Counted from the stretch's first letter, positions 45,527 to 58,079 are shown. The stretch is DNA of 64,000 bases from Cricetomys ansorgei (GCA_026225945.1 JAMJFZ010000181.1:2480001-2544000), one strand, 5' to 3'. The notes: a model not told the origin generated them from the letters alone. Program-made: numbers and translations.

Positions 45527-45670
45527 TAGGCATGGTGGCACAGGCCTGTAATCCAAGCATGCTGAAGGTGGAAGCAGGAGGAGTCCACGCTCTAGGATAG
45601 TCAAGGCTATAAAGTAAGTTCTGGGCCCACTAGGACTGCATAGGAAGGCCCCATTTCAGAAAAACAATAC
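45527..45670 (+). mobile_element. B1 SINE, diverged
   Basis: The text 'gtaggcatggtggcacaggc', 'ctgtaatccaagcatgctga', 'gtcaaggctataaagtaagt' and 'ggaaggccccatttcagaaa' runs the whole B1 length. The 'cctgtaatcc' spelling and divergence mark an older subfamily. Confidence 0.72.
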
Positions 45671-48308
45671 AAGAGGAGAAAATAAACAGGACAAAACAAA
45701 GCAAAGTTAAAAAAAAAAATTCCCTAGAAGCATCACGTATTGTCAGCTACAGATGGAGACCAATGCAGTTGTCCTACGTCGGGGACATAGATTCTAAGAA
45801 CAATGAGACAGCTGTGTAAATTTTCAAGATGGTGAACAATTCCTGGCCAAGTTCCAAAGTCTGCAGGACAGCGTATTCTTTGTATTCGCAAAGAACTTCT
45901 TTTCCTGAAGAACGCAATGTTTTCTAAAGGTGTGTGGTGTACCATTTGTGTTCATGTATAACATAGGTAGGTGTGGGCTGAAAGTATAACCAGATGTCCA
46001 CTTACATGAATATCTGGGGTATAATTACAAACCATGCTAGATGTGGGACATATGGATTTAACTGATCATAAGAATATCATCTCCAGGCTCCACCCACTGC
46101 ATGATAGACTTATTCTCCTGTAAGTGACCATGTAAGGCACCCTAGAATGTCCAAACAGTTCAAGGGGTGCCTTTCTTTTTGAGAACTGACCCGATACTCT
46201 GCAGCTCTCTCAAAGCCTCAACTTCCAGTCATCTGTGTCCTTGTGCCGCCCTGGCTCTGCCCCTCCCTCTTGCTCTCAGTGCCCTTCCCCCCACCCAGTG
46301 CTCTGGTCCAGCCCATTGGAAACCACAGGTACCTGGAGATCAAGAAAGTCTCCTAATTGTTCTATCACCCCCAAGCAATTACCCAATCTGAGTTGAAATA
46401 AATGCTCAATAAGATTGTCAAACAAATGCTAAATGAAAACAAACAAACAAAACACCAGAAATAAGAACAACCTTGAGAGTAGATTGAAGATATTGTCATC
46501 CACCCAAATGGAAGCCTCTCTAATAGATCTATTTAATATTGAGACACTATGATTAAAAGGACATTTGATGGTCTTTTTCCCTATTCATATAACCTTGCAT
46601 ATTTCTCTACAATCTAGTCTTTTTTTCAATGCATTCAGTGCCAATTGTGCCAGGCACTAAGCTATACTTTGTCTGACAGATTCACAATGCATCATGAGCA
46701 CCAGCTAAGTACAAAATGTGGTATATTTAAATGTGGCATTATGCCTTCCTGGTGGTGCCATTGGAAAGGAGTGATTAATTCTGACTAGGACATGGGGGGG
46801 GGTCAGCTTTGCAGAGGATGGGATTCATACCTTCCATATATAATGATGCAAAGGTTCCTTGAGAAGCTCATAAAGGACACTGGGAGGAAATACGTGATTT
46901 ACTCCACTTCTCAAGGCCTCTCAAAATGTAATGAAAGGCAAGTATCACACAAAGGTTTACCGTTCTGGTCTAATCTACTGGCCCTTTTTTGAGTGACTCT
47001 GAGTACTTCTGCAAACCTGAGATCAACTGTTAAAATTGACTTTGCCTAACCGAATGGCACAATCTTAGCTCTTTTTTTCAAAAACAGACACTTTAAAATT
47101 ATTATCTTTTTTCTTTTTTACCATTAATGTGTTGAGTTTGGTACTTGAGCCTGAAGGAAGTTCACTGCCGAAACATGCTTCTTAGTTCAAATAGTCAATA
47201 GAGGAGGCTTTGAATATATTTATGCTTTTAGGGTAAGCTGTGAAGAGCACAGTAAAAAGGAATCAAAACTGAAATGCCAGTGCATATCTAATATTTAAGA
47301 ACCGACATGTAGAGATCCGACTCATTCCTTGTCTCAGAGTGCTCCTGGGCAAGGCACACAACATACGTTTGTCAGAGAGTTAATGTACATGCACACGAGT
47401 AAAATGCCTTCTATTTCTATTTACTTTGCGCTTCTGAATCCCCCTTAGATTGATTAGATTTTAAGGAAGTAAAATATATTAAGGACATCAGTCCAGAAGG
47501 TTTGCCCTTCCCCTCCCACAGTGAATACACTCTTTCAGGCATAGAGGTCAGGGAATGCTGTGACCTTCCGAACCTAGCACAAAGGTGGCTTTTTTTCCAC
47601 CCTCCTTTCTCTTCACTGGTTTTATGAGCTCGTGCCAGCTGAGTCTAGATGGTAGGAGCTTTACACTTGAATGAAACACTCCCTGCCCTCAGTTCTGGGA
47701 GCTCCACTCTGCTGCCTCCATCTGCTGCTTCTGATAAATGCTCATATTTTAAATACGTTACAATCAGCATACGCCCAGTGTGGTTTTGCTGGTTTTATGC
47801 TGTAAACAGCAGCATGGAGGTAGTGGAGCAGGGGAATACCCTATGCCACAGACAACCCCACTGGTTCAGCCACTGCTGGGGTGCAGAGAATCAAGCAGAG
47901 GGAAGACAGCTCTCAGGGAGAAGAGATGAGAGAGTGGGAAGAGGGAGAAAATTGTCTGAAGAAGCTTCTGGCAAAATCCCTGCTGTGTCTTGCTGGTGTA
48001 AAGAGGCTAGCAGAGTCTACACAGGGCTTGGGAGAGCTCTGAAGAAGGTGAACTTGTCTGAAGTATGCTCATCTTGACCACGGGACAGAAGGAAGTGAAA
48101 TTTACGTTGCTTCCCCTTTCTCTAGCCAGCAAAATCAACTGCTTTTGGGAAAGACAGAGAAAGTCCACGTGCAAAGTTTCTCTAAAGATCAGGATCACAG
48201 CACAAGCTGCTGGGAATTGAGGTGTTACTGTCCCACAGCTGAGTGATCCAAGAATATTAGAGCTAGAAGGAGAGTCAGGGAACATCCAGCCCAATCCTTT
48301 TATCCTTG
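45671..48308. other. Intergenic, no gene seen
   Basis: Mostly unique sequence. A 142-codon + frame at 47,649-48,077 has no domain, signal peptide or splice support that I can recognise. G9 lies at 46,793-46,801 and T-rich stretches near 46,621 and 47,101. No tRNA or snRNA was found. Confidence 0.45.
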
Positions 48309-48533
48309 CTATGGTTCTCAACCTTCCTAATGCTGGGAGTCTTTAATGCAGTTCCTCATGTTGTGGTGACGCCCAACCATAAAATCATTTTCATTGCTAC
48401 TTCATAACTGTAATTTTTCTACTGTTATGAATTGCAGTGTGAACATCTGATATACAGACGGTCTTAGGTGACCTTCACAAAAGGGTCATCAGATCCCCAA
48501 AGGGATCTCGACCCACAGGTTGAGAACTGCTTT
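48309..48533 (+). mobile_element. URR1 non-autonomous hAT transposon
   Basis: The text 'atggttctcaaccttcctaa', 'gcagttcctcatgttgtggt', 'cttcataactgtaatttttc', 'tgttatgaattgcagtgtga' and 'acccacaggttgagaactgc' matches URR1 end to end. It is opposite in orientation to 9,452-9,691. Its outermost inverted-repeat bases have mutated and I could not recover the target duplication. Confidence 0.9.
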
Positions 48534-49664
48534 AGAGGCATCTTAAATTCTCATGACTCAAGTTGATTCTTAGTAACCCTTCTCCCACTTATCTCCCTTC
48601 CTTGTTGTCTTCAGCCCAGCAGAACTGACTCTACAGTTACTCCGCCAAACACCACAGAATTACATTTACCTCCTGAGCTTTTCTACTACCCCACATTTGG
48701 TCTGTCAGCAAATGCTATTGGTTCTCCTTTCAACATTCAGGACTTGGCCCCTAGTTATTATCTCTTTTGCTACAGCTCAAGTCATATTTTTTTTTAATTT
48801 CACACACAAATACACTATATTTACATCATTCCCCTCTCCCTTTCTTCGCTCAAACTTTGTACATTATATATGACATATTAAAAAACACGATATGTGTGTG
48901 TGTGCGTGTGTGTACACTGCTTAGGGCTGAGCTTAGGCTTGCTAAACTATCTGAAAAAACTGATTCTCCCTCCCTCGGCAGGCAGCCATTGATTGTGTTC
49001 CTTCCTGTAGGGTATGAGGCACAGAAGGCTTTTGCTCACATACATGCACTGGGGAAGCTAGAATGTTAAGTGCAGAGAGTTCCTTCAATGAAAGGAATGC
49101 AAAACCTGTTTTCTGCCCAGAAGGCTGGAGCCGACATGTTTTCCAGCCTGGTGGTTTTTGTGCAATTTGTGTGACTGGAAACTTACAGGCCTTGGACCCT
49201 CCTCCAAACCCTTCTCATAAACTTGTTTTTCTCATTCAATCTATAGAACCCATCTTCATGAAAGGTGTCATATGTACTTTACAAAGAGGTTCGATGTAGT
49301 GATATCTTTATTTAGATTATGTTGTTCCTCAAGGAGATTTATGTGAACATTGTTATGCACATGGGATTGAGTTAATAATCATCATAAGATTAGTTTTCAC
49401 CAGATTGTGCTGTGCTTAAATGGGCCTAAAATAAAAACCGCTCAAGTTTGAACCAACAGTGGTTACGGAGTCATGTTGTGCCAAACTGCCTTCTTGCCCC
49501 CTGCAACATGTTACCCATGAAAGTTTCTAAAGAAAAGAGCCCCCAACCTCTGAACACACAATGTAAGTATGATGACTTGTGCACTTTCCCCCAATCCATG
49601 ATGGCCTATCAACTGGTATACGCTTCTGCAGGTATTGCATGGCAACTCTATGTTGAGAGGTAAT
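48534..49664. other. Intergenic, no gene seen
   Basis: Unique sequence with a short TG/TGCG run at 48,893-48,913. Frames of 70-100 codons show no recognisable feature. Confidence 0.45.
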
Positions 49665-50480
49665 AGGCGCAACATTCCTGTCATGTCCAGAAGACACCAT
49701 CTCACAGTATTTGTCCTGGTTCTCTGGCTTCAACAATCTTTCCTACATTTCTTCTGTGATTTTCTCTGAGTCTTGGATGTAGGTATTGCATTGTAGATGT
49801 ATCAGTTGGGGTTGAACATCCCATGGGTCATTTTGACCAGTTGTAGATATCTGTAATTGTCCCCATCTGCTGCCAAAAGAAGGATTTTTGATGAAGGGTA
49901 AGAACTGCACTAATGTATAGATTGGAAGATACGATTTTAGAAGACAGTGTTAAATTATATAAATTTAGCAAAATGGTTCTCTTCTAGGGTCTATGATCTA
50001 TCCAGCAACAGGCTTTTTGCTAGGCTTATAGTACCAAGCATGATTTCCCTCTTATTGAGTTAGCTGTAAGTCCAATGAGAGAGCAGTTGGTTGTTGCCAA
50101 GATGTAAGTGCCACTATTGCACTGTTGATGATATGTTGCTGGGCTTGTCATTATTGTGGTTCTTAGGATTTACAGCTTCATAGGACTATTAATAACTTTT
50201 CTCCTTTGACAGCTGTCATATCAACTTCCAACAATATGAGAGCTATCCCTAAGGGAGGGGATTCCAGGGTCAGGACTAGTTTAAACTCTCCAAGTCTGTG
50301 ACTGCAATGTCTTCAGCAATAAGATCTTACCATTTTCTGGATGGCAGCCAAGAGCAATGGCAATAACCTACATTTTGTGGGTCTCTTGGCCTCCAGACCA
50401 ACAACTTGAAGGAAGATATCCTTCGCCTGGCATTGCAGTTTTATCTATGGCCCCTGGGAGCACATTATCTCTTTATGTAT
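49665..50480 (-). mobile_element. Rodent L1 (Lx-like) 3' UTR repeat, antisense, second copy
   Basis: Homologous to part of 31,835-33,110: 'ttcctgtcatgtccagaaga', 'caccatctcacagtatttgt', 'accaagcatgatttccctct', 'gtaagtgccactattgcact' and 'ggatggcagccaagagcaat'. It covers a partly different window of the same consensus. A later AT-rich stretch (50,481-50,800) is unassigned. Confidence 0.5.
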
Positions 50481-50802
50481 GTAACCCCAATTAATCTATA
50501 GACATATATAGTAAATGTTTCTACATATATTACATAAGTATTTTAGGTAAGCTTATAAAATAATAGATCTCTTCTTTGGATTATTGCAATGGCACAAATG
50601 TCAGTATGTGCCAAATTTAATAGCTGCCTGTTTCAGTGGCTGATGTTTTATTGGTTCATAGCCACACTCATTAGCTGACTTTGTTAGTGTAATAATAGAA
50701 GATTTGGTACACCGAAAAGACCTCATAACTAAAAATATTCACTATCTCTGTCTCTTTGCTGGGTTTTCCAACATGTGTAATAGGTTTTTTTCCCCTTTTT
50801 TA

Positions 50803-50925
50803 ACAGTGTCTCATGTAGCCCAGGATAGCCTCAAACATACTATGTAGCGGAGGCTGCACATGATCCTCCTGTATCTACCTCTCAAGCACTGAGATTACAG
50901 GTATTAGCCACCATTCCAGGCTACT
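50803..50925 (-). mobile_element. B1 SINE, antisense
   Basis: The text 'acagtgtctcatgtagccca', 'ggatagcctcaaacatacta', 'tgatcctcctgtatctacct', 'ctcaagcactgagattacag' and 'gtattagccaccattccagg' is antisense B1 with an old spelling. Confidence 0.78.
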
Positions 50926-51474
50926 AAGTGTATTGTAAGTTGGGAGATACCACTGCTGGCCTCAGAACCACCCAGTAGGGTAAAAGTTAAAAATCTAAAG
51001 TCTAGGAAGGTCCTTGTGAACTGGAGCTGCCATCCCCCTTCTCACCTACTCTTCTCACATTCCCACACTCTGATCTAGCCATGCTGACCATCCTTCTCCC
51101 AAAGCTAATCTTCTGCAGATGGACCAGGTATGTCTCTGAGGCAGAGCCTTGCAATTTTCTGCCCCTTCTACCTGAATGGATCTTTGGAAGCACCACAAAG
51201 GCAAGTTTTTATCTTTTTTGTTTTCCCAGTATACCCACAGGACCTAGGCACCATCCAGATGTTCACGGAAGAACAAGTCCTGGGAAGCAGTGATGTCACA
51301 GTACAGGTGTCATTTATCCACATCCTAGCAAGGGATCTGTTAAGGTTCTTTCTCTGAATACTAGGAACGTCAGGCATAAACAATTTATAGGCTTTGTGAT
51401 GGCATTTTGATGTCCACCTTCACGCCTGCTTCCTTCATCTTTCTCCTTACGTTGCAGTCAGTGTCTCGTGCCAT
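50926..51474. other. Intergenic, nothing recognised
   Basis: Unique sequence. Overlapping 60-75-codon frames on both strands cancel as evidence. Confidence 0.4.
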
Positions 51475-51690
51475 GCCTTGAGTCTCTGGCTACATTTCTA
51501 CAGTGCTTTAGAACTTATTCTATTATTCTATACTCTTCTGCATGTCATTATTAAAACATATCTCCCTGGTTTCTCTTACCTAAAGACCCTGGCATGTTCT
51601 CTTCTAAGCTGATAAACTCATTAGAGCCCAAATATTAATGAATAATAATGTCTCTACTGCCTGGAAAATAATTTGCATTTAAACAACTTT
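51475..51690 (-). mobile_element. L2 LINE 3' fragment, antisense
   Basis: The text 'acagtgctttagaacttatt', 'ctattattctatactcttct', 'gcatgtcattattaaaacat', 'aagctgataaactcattaga' and 'gcccaaatattaatgaataa' follows antisense L2 (family form 'atagcacttatcac ... gactgtgagctcc'). Confidence 0.5.
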
Positions 51691-53784
51691 TAGTGCCTGA
51701 ATGCAAAGGGGTAAGTGATGGGGAAATTCTCAGCAGGCCCTAGGCCTGGGCCAACTAGGGCAGCCACAGAGAGGTCCCTGAAGAAAAATCAAATCACAGC
51801 CCATACACAGCTGTCCACTCTGTCTTTGCAAGGTGGGCCTAGCTATGTATATTCCTCAGAGCATGTATGCCACAGCTAGGCAGGGTGCCAATTAGAGGTG
51901 CTGGGAACATCTTAACTTGCATAGAAATAAGCCTGTCATTTGTGATATATGTACGCACTTACAGATAGTTCTATCGATTCCTCCTGTTAGTGCTTTGATA
52001 GCTTTTCATCTAGCTTCAACCTGCTGGCACAAAACACTTCCTGGGAGGGAAAAAAAAGAAAACTGTATAGGCATAAGCTCAGTCAGAAAAAGAGGAAGAC
52101 TAGGTGGGTAGGGGGTCAGATATTGTAACGCAAATGGTAAGCATATTTCTCCAGTGTTGTCAAACAAGAGTCACCTGAACAAATGAAGAAGGATTTATCC
52201 ACCAGCAAGCATAGTGCCTTATTCCATCTCTAGGGGATGGATACTTACACTTGACCTTTCTAGAATGCCCCAAACTTTCCAAGACAGAGCAGGTTAGGCT
52301 AAGCATTTTACCAGCTCCGGGTGGTCTGGCCTGCATGATTGTTGAAAATGAACAAGTTTTCTTCCCAATTACAGTAGAGTATAACTTCTTTCTGTTCTCA
52401 TCCAAACAATGCAACATAGGCTTCTGAGTTGGTCAGTGGATGGAGTAGTTATTGATCTGCCATGCCTCCAGGGAGTCCCAGGTCTTGTTTATTTTCAGTC
52501 TCTGGACAAAAGTGTTGCCTATAGAAGCTTTCCAAGTTCCATCAAAATGACATCTTCAAAGTGGAAACTCAGGATGGATTAGTGTAGATTTTTAAAAGTC
52601 CGTTTCTTGATGGACACACACACACAGGCACTTTGAAACTACAGAGCAGCCTGCCTCCCCAAATGAATCTAAGCTGACTAAAGAGAGAACACAGCTTTTC
52701 TTCAAGACTCTTGGAAACACCTGTTAGTTTTCATCAGAACAGACATGGAATCTACTCCTTCGGCACAAGATGTTGGAGACCCTGCTGTGCACAGAAAGGC
52801 CTCATCTGTGACTGATGCGTTTCATCTCCTGAGTTCTGTAAAAGCCCAACCAGTATCTGCAACCTGCAGAAAGTACAAAATACCCAGAAGACAAGGAGAG
52901 CTGAGGCTCTTCACCCCACTATAGGACATTCCCACTGAAACAAAGGACACGGAGAAGCTGAGGACATTTGAATACCGCATATCCCTCTGAAGGCATGCCA
53001 CCTGCCTTCTTAGATTGCACTCCAATCCAGAGGTAGTGTCATGTCTGTGTGCGGAATCCCTTGGAAGACTCACCGAAACTGAAACTACTGGACTCACCCA
53101 GAATGTCTGACTTAGAAGGCTGGGTGCAGGGTGCAAGAATGTCATTTCTAGCAAGCTCTCAGGGGCTGTGGCTGTTGCTGAAGCAGGTGCCACCCTGGGG
53201 CATACTCTCAGGTCACACTGTGACTAGCTAGTTTCCTGTTCTGTTGTGGTACAGGAAGCTGTGGTGGGTGGAGAAAGAGAGATATTTCAGCTTCCATAGT
53301 AACTGTTGGCGTGTGAGGCCATTGAGCCCAAATTGCCATTCAAAGGGATAAGAAAGGTTAAAGAGACATGGGACCACCAACCTTTCTCCTAATTCCAGAT
53401 ATGTAGAAGTCTTATCCAGAAGTGTGGTCCTAGTTCATCCACTTTACTTTCACACTGAGTGCCTGATGAATCTGTGTGCCCTGGCCTATACCCACAGCCA
53501 TAACCACTGGCCCATAGTTAGAATGGGGATCAATTGATCGATCAGAAGATGCGTCCAGAGAGCTCACAGGTGAGGGACCTTCCTGAGGTGTACTTTTCTG
53601 AGAAGTTTTACATGATTGAAAAGAGCAGGGCAGGAAGGGCACCCAGAGAGCTTTGATGTAGGCCAGGAACAGAGTGCTCCACCAACATTCCTGGCTTCTA
53701 TGGTGGGAATTTAGTGGAAAATGGAGACAGGACTATCAATCTGAAATGTAGACAACTACTCTACAGCCAATTACAAAGAACATC
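51691..53784. other. Intergenic, no gene seen
   Basis: Unique sequence. A 123-codon minus frame at 52,822-53,193 has no domain. No repeats with secure ends were seen. Confidence 0.45.
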
Positions 53785-54457
53785 TGTGGTGGTTTGAATG
53801 AGCATGGCCTTCATGGGTTCATATGTTTGAATACTTGGTCCCAGGTTGGCGGAATTATTTGGGAAGGATTAGATGTTGTAGAAGTTTGTTTTTAGCTGTG
53901 TGTAAAATAATTGTTTTTTGCACTATTGGAAAAAGGTGTTTTGTATTATCTACAGGTGTTAGATTTCTGTGGGGGATGTTTGATTGCTTATGATCTGCAC
54001 CTGAGGAGTTCTGAATCACTAAAACACCTGAGCTTAGTTGCTTGGGGTTCCACTGTTGATCAAATATGGCACTGGCCAGGATGGTGGTTCCCTCTGCTGT
54101 GGTCTGGCAGAGTTTGCAGCAATAAAAATGCCTCCATCTCTTCCTTGCTGAGCCCACACAGTAGGTGTACAACTACATTACGAGACATTTGTTGGAGGAG
54201 GTGTGTCACTGGGATGGGCTTCGAGGTTTCAATCCATACCATTCTCAGTTAGGCCCCAGTTTCTTTGCCTCCAACTTTCAGATAAGATGTAAGCTCTCAA
54301 TTACTGTTCCAGCGCTGTGCCTGCCTGCTATCATGCTCCCTACCATGAAGGTCATGGATTAACCCCTCAGGAACTGTAAGCCCCTAATAAACATTTTTTA
54401 TTATAAGTTGTTTTGGTCATGGAGTGTCTTCACAGAAATAGGAAAGTCACTAAGCCA
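53785..54457 (+). mobile_element. ORR1-type MaLR solo LTR, split by another LTR
   Basis: The left arm (53,785-53,873) begins 'tgtggtggtttgaatgagca', then 'tcatatgtttgaatacttgg'. The right arm (54,178-54,457) has 'tgttggaggaggtgtgtcac', 'tgggatgggcttcgaggttt', 'ccagcgctgtgcctgcctgc', 'aacccctcaggaactgtaag' and 'ggtcatggagtgtcttcaca', ending 'tcactaagcca'. Flanks acatc and acatt fit a 5-bp duplication of ERVL-class type. It is split by a solo LTR of another family. Confidence 0.85.
53874..54177 (+). mobile_element. Solo LTR, 304 bp, nested in ORR1
   Basis: It begins 'tgttgtagaagtttgttttt' and ends 'tgtacaactaca'. It is homologous in the opposite orientation to 37,375-37,719 (shared 'aaaataattgttttttg', 'tctggcagagtttgcagcaa' here). 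An 'aataaa' signal lies at 54,121-54,126. The flanks 'ttaga' and 'ttacga' fit a decayed 6-bp duplication of ORR1 ttagga. No viral coding region is present. Confidence 0.82.
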
Positions 54458-54954
54458 ACATTCATGCTATTTGTCCTGGAGAACTTGACCCTCTAAAGAC
54501 GTGAAAAGTAGTCTTTAAAGTCAGATGCTTCCTGTATCTTAGCCCTGAAGAGGAGCTTTAGTGAACTAAAAAGTTGGCATTGGTTGGGACAGAGAGGGCC
54601 CTTGACCATACAGAGTGTTTTAAGGCCATTTGAGGATGTGCGTGTGTGTACAAAGAAGGAAGCAGGGAGTTTAATTCAACTGAGATATCTCTGAAGGACA
54701 GGACTGTGGATGAACGCGGCACGCGAGGTCTGTCAGAAAGGATGATACATTTATTTATATTCTTGTACTTCCTCAAGAGGTCAGCCGGGGCTTCATCTGC
54801 TGTTTCATTCCCCCACTCCAGGAGCCTGCCTAAGGGAGCAGCAATCCTCAGGGTCTCACTGATTTCCATGGCCGGGGGAGAGAGACAGAAAGAGTGGCAC
54901 ATTGCATGCTAGGGACCAAAGCATCTGTCCAGAAATAACACATTTCACTAGCTA
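54458..54954. other. Intergenic, nothing recognised
   Basis: Unassigned sequence, possibly repeat-derived (a T-rich 'catttatttatattcttgta' near 54,748). Minus frames are not credible. Confidence 0.4.
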
Positions 54955-55372
54955 TCATAAGTTGAATGAAATCATCCAAAATTCATGTCCACCTAGAACC
55001 TTAAAATATGGCTTTAATTTGGGAACAAGTCCTTTGCAGTTGTACATGGTTAACGGTTTTGAGATGATATTAAACATAGAGTAGTCCTAAAACCAGTGAC
55101 TAGTATCCTCCTGATATGAGGAATTGAGGACACGGAGACGAAGGGCATGTGAAGACAGGAGCCGACTGACGCTGCAGCACGAGTCAGGAAAATCCTGCCA
55201 GGACCCAGCGGGAGGAGCGAGGAAGGGTTTCCCTCCAGAACCTCAAGAGGAGCAGGACCATCAACACCTTGACTTCGGACCCCCCGGCCTTCTCCAGAAC
55301 TGCACACAATAGACTTCTCTAGCTTTAAACCTCTCATTTATGGTAATTTGTTTTTGTCAGCCATAGAAACTA
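54955..55372 (+). mobile_element. MLT1 (MLT1D-like) LTR
   Basis: The text 'aaaattcatgtccacctaga', 'accttaaaatatggctttaa', 'cggagacgaagggcatgtga', 'agacaggagccgactgacgc', 'atcaacaccttgacttcgga' and 'ggccttctccagaactgcac', then 'catagaaactaacaccc', follows the LTR from near its start to its end. It is nearly complete. Confidence 0.72.
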
Positions 55373-56194
55373 ACACCCTTGCCAAAGGGAGTCTGTGTCA
55401 CCACCAAAGAGCTGTGTAGGCTGCAGGGCAGATGGACTTCCTCAAGTCCTTTCTCTATCTCTCTATCCTATGCTCTGGGCTGGCAAAGCACCAATAGCCC
55501 CTTCCTCTGGTTTCTGTTTGAGACTTCTTACCAGTAATGGGAGTTGAGGACAGAGAAAGAAGTCAGAGTCATCCTTCTAACGCTTCTTCTGCCAAGCCAG
55601 GATGGCTGTGATTGCGGCGAAGGTCATAGCCCCTGCCACGCAGCCCTCCCTGCAGTTTGATTCTTTTTTTCAAGTGTCTGCTGACTATTTCTTCCTGGCG
55701 TCTCTCCACAGCAAGGGTGTGACAGCTGGTGCCCACGAAGGTGACTTGCCTGTCTTCTTGGGGTTCTGTAACTCCACCCACAGCCTTGTCAGTGGTCCTG
55801 TTATTAATCTCTTCTCAGCAACTTCAGTGGAGCATGCCATCTGTTTCCTGATGAGACCCAGAAAACACACGAACAATGCTCCTCAGAGGTGAGCTAGCTG
55901 CACGTCTCCAGTGGACAGTGACAGTCTTCCTGAGAAGTGGCACCAGTGAAACAGAAGAGGGAACAACAGTCAGAGGGGCAGGCCTGTGGATCCCCGAGAC
56001 TTCGCTCCTCCCTCCCTCTGACTGCCGCGGCATCAAAGAACTTGGGCAGGATTCAGAGGCCAGCAGTGCCACTTACTAGCTGTGGTATGAGATGCCCAGA
56101 ACCACATTTTCTGCTCATGAACGGTTGGTATAACTATGCTCTTCTTTGTGGAATATTATGAGAACTAATATGGGGCATATATGAAAAAGCACCT
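55373..56194. other. Intergenic, no gene seen
   Basis: Unique sequence. At 55,690-55,715 'tatttcttcctggcgtctct', followed by 'ccacag', looks like a polypyrimidine tract plus AG acceptor, but no plausible exon with a matching donor follows. Overlapping frames on both strands (up to 96 codons) look like chance. Confidence 0.45.
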
Positions 56195-56790
56195 ATCTTT
56201 AATGAGCAGAATAATGTCTCCTGAAGAATTCTAATCCCCAAACCTCAGAGTATAAGAATGTGTTAACTTGTAAATCAAAAGAGACTGTGTGGATGAGGTG
56301 ATGGTTACAGATCTTACGAAAGGGAGATTATCCTGGGTTATCAAGTGGGCTCCATCCAATCACTGGAGGGCTTAAAAGGAAAAGGAAGAAAGTAGGCTTG
56401 GAAATTAAAGATATGGGAAGAAGAGGGAAAACAAAGAGGAAACCCTAATGAATCAGCATGCTGATGTGAGTTCTGAGATGTTTAGACATGGGAGAACTCC
56501 AGATTACAGTCAACAATGAGGTGGGGTCCCTGATCCTACACAGGCTGAAGCCTGCCTGCCACCTGGATGAAGCTGGAAATAGATTCTTTCTTGGAGTCTC
56601 CAGAAGGAACCACAGCCCAGCCAATGCCTTGATTTCAGCCTTGTGAGACTCAAGTAGTGAAACCAGCTGAGCCCCTTGGATTTCTTCTGTTCCAAGGAAC
56701 TTTCAGATAATGTACTCCATTTTAAACCCTAAATTTATTGCTCTTTGTTATACCAATATGGAAAAATAAAAACTCTTACACACACCAACT
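56195..56790 (+). mobile_element. MaLR/MLT1-like LTR
   Basis: The text 'ctaatccccaaacctcagag', 'gattatcctgggttatcaag', 'tgggctccatccaatcactg', 'ggagtctccagaaggaacca', 'atgccttgatttcagccttg' and 'tgagactcaagtagtgaaac' gives the order of an ancient mammalian LTR of this type, longer than the copy at 55 kb. The 3' end is eroded. Confidence 0.58.
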
Positions 56791-57289
56791 GTATGTGTGT
56801 TATCTATCCTCAATGTATAGAGTTAGATACCAAAGGGCTTCTAGACCCCAAACACTATCAGCTCTCAAAGCTTTGATTGGGAAACTGACTCTCTCCAGAG
56901 CTTTCATACTTCTGTGACTATGGGCTCCCCATATAAACAGTACCAGCAGCAGGAAGGGCAGAGGCAAGAACAATAACTACACTGCCAAAGCCAAGGAAAG
57001 AGCAAGCATCTGCTAGTGTCTGTTGTGCAGAGGGCAGTGCACAGAAAACCTGATCATCACCTCTATGGCAGGAAGGACCTCTCTCAGTCCTATGGCCCTA
57101 CGTTGAACCAGCTTCTGCTCCTAATACTTTCCCGTAAACTTAGGTGTCTATGTCACTGGCTTAAAAGAACCCCAGTAAATATTCATGAAGAAATTTTGAG
57201 AAGAGACTGGCATCTGAGTTGGTAGACAGAGTGGGCATCAGCTGTGGACCAAGATCCAACAAAAAAGGAAGAGGTTACTGTGTCTTTGG
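56791..57289. other. Intergenic, nothing recognised
   Basis: Unique sequence with no supportable feature. Confidence 0.4.
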
Positions 57290-57670
57290 AGCTGAGATGC
57301 TTCACTTCTGTGCTTGGGTATCAGAACTCCATATCCACTGGCCCTCAGACTTCAGCACTGACAACAGAAGGCCACTGAGTTTCCAGATCTTTCAGTCTTG
57401 TGCAGAGAGTTACATCATTGTTCAGACTTGGGCTGGGCTATGCTATCAGCTTCCTGCTTGTCTAGTTTGCAGAAGACCTATCATGGGATTTCTCCATATC
57501 TACAATCACACAATCCACTCCCTCTAATATATCTCCCCATCTCTCTGACCATGTTACCTCCCATCATTCTATGCAGCTGTTTTTCTATCTACTTATCTAT
57601 GCACCTATTTACGTATACACACACCCAGGGGAGACTCTATGTATCCATAGTTCCGAATTCACACATTCAC
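57290..57670 (+). mobile_element. Possible rodent LTR, 3' half
   Basis: The text 'ccatatccactggccctcag', 'acttcagcactgacaacaga', 'cttgtctagtttgcagaaga' and 'cctatcatgggatttctcca', then a tctatctac-type run, matches in outline a rodent LTR that normally ends with an (ATCT)n stretch. Tentative. Confidence 0.38.
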
Positions 57671-58079
57671 TCAGTATTGTGTGGAAAACATTCAGAAAAA
57701 GAAATTGTGATTTTACAAATAGGTATAGATGTTTCCCTCTCATGACTTTTCTAAAGAATACAAGATAACATCAATTTGCATATTATATACATAATACTTA
57801 CTATTATAACTAATTTAGAGATGATCACATACATTATATGCAAATACAGTACCAATGCCAAGAAACCTGTCACTGACCAATCTATGAGGCTGGGTTTTCA
57901 GCAGCCCCAATTTGGCACTGAAAGCCTGGAGAGCTTCTGGGCTTTAGTCCTTGTTGGAAGTCCAAAGAAGTGAAGGATGGTAGCAGCAGTGGTAGTAACA
58001 GAGTGGATGTATTTGCCAGCAAGGAGCAAAAGCAGGCCAGCAAAGCACCACTGTTTTTTCCTGTGACATGTTTATAACT
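57671..58079. other. Intergenic, nothing recognised
   Basis: AT-rich sequence with no feature recognised. Confidence 0.4.

Noticed and set aside
47649..48077. 142-codon + frame as a possible small gene
   Set aside because: No recognisable domain, signal peptide, exon boundaries or polyadenylation context, and composition is like the surrounding DNA.
55690..55890. Polypyrimidine tract plus CAG acceptor and a downstream frame as a possible lncRNA or gene exon
   Set aside because: No matching donor or upstream exon was found, and such tracts are common by chance.
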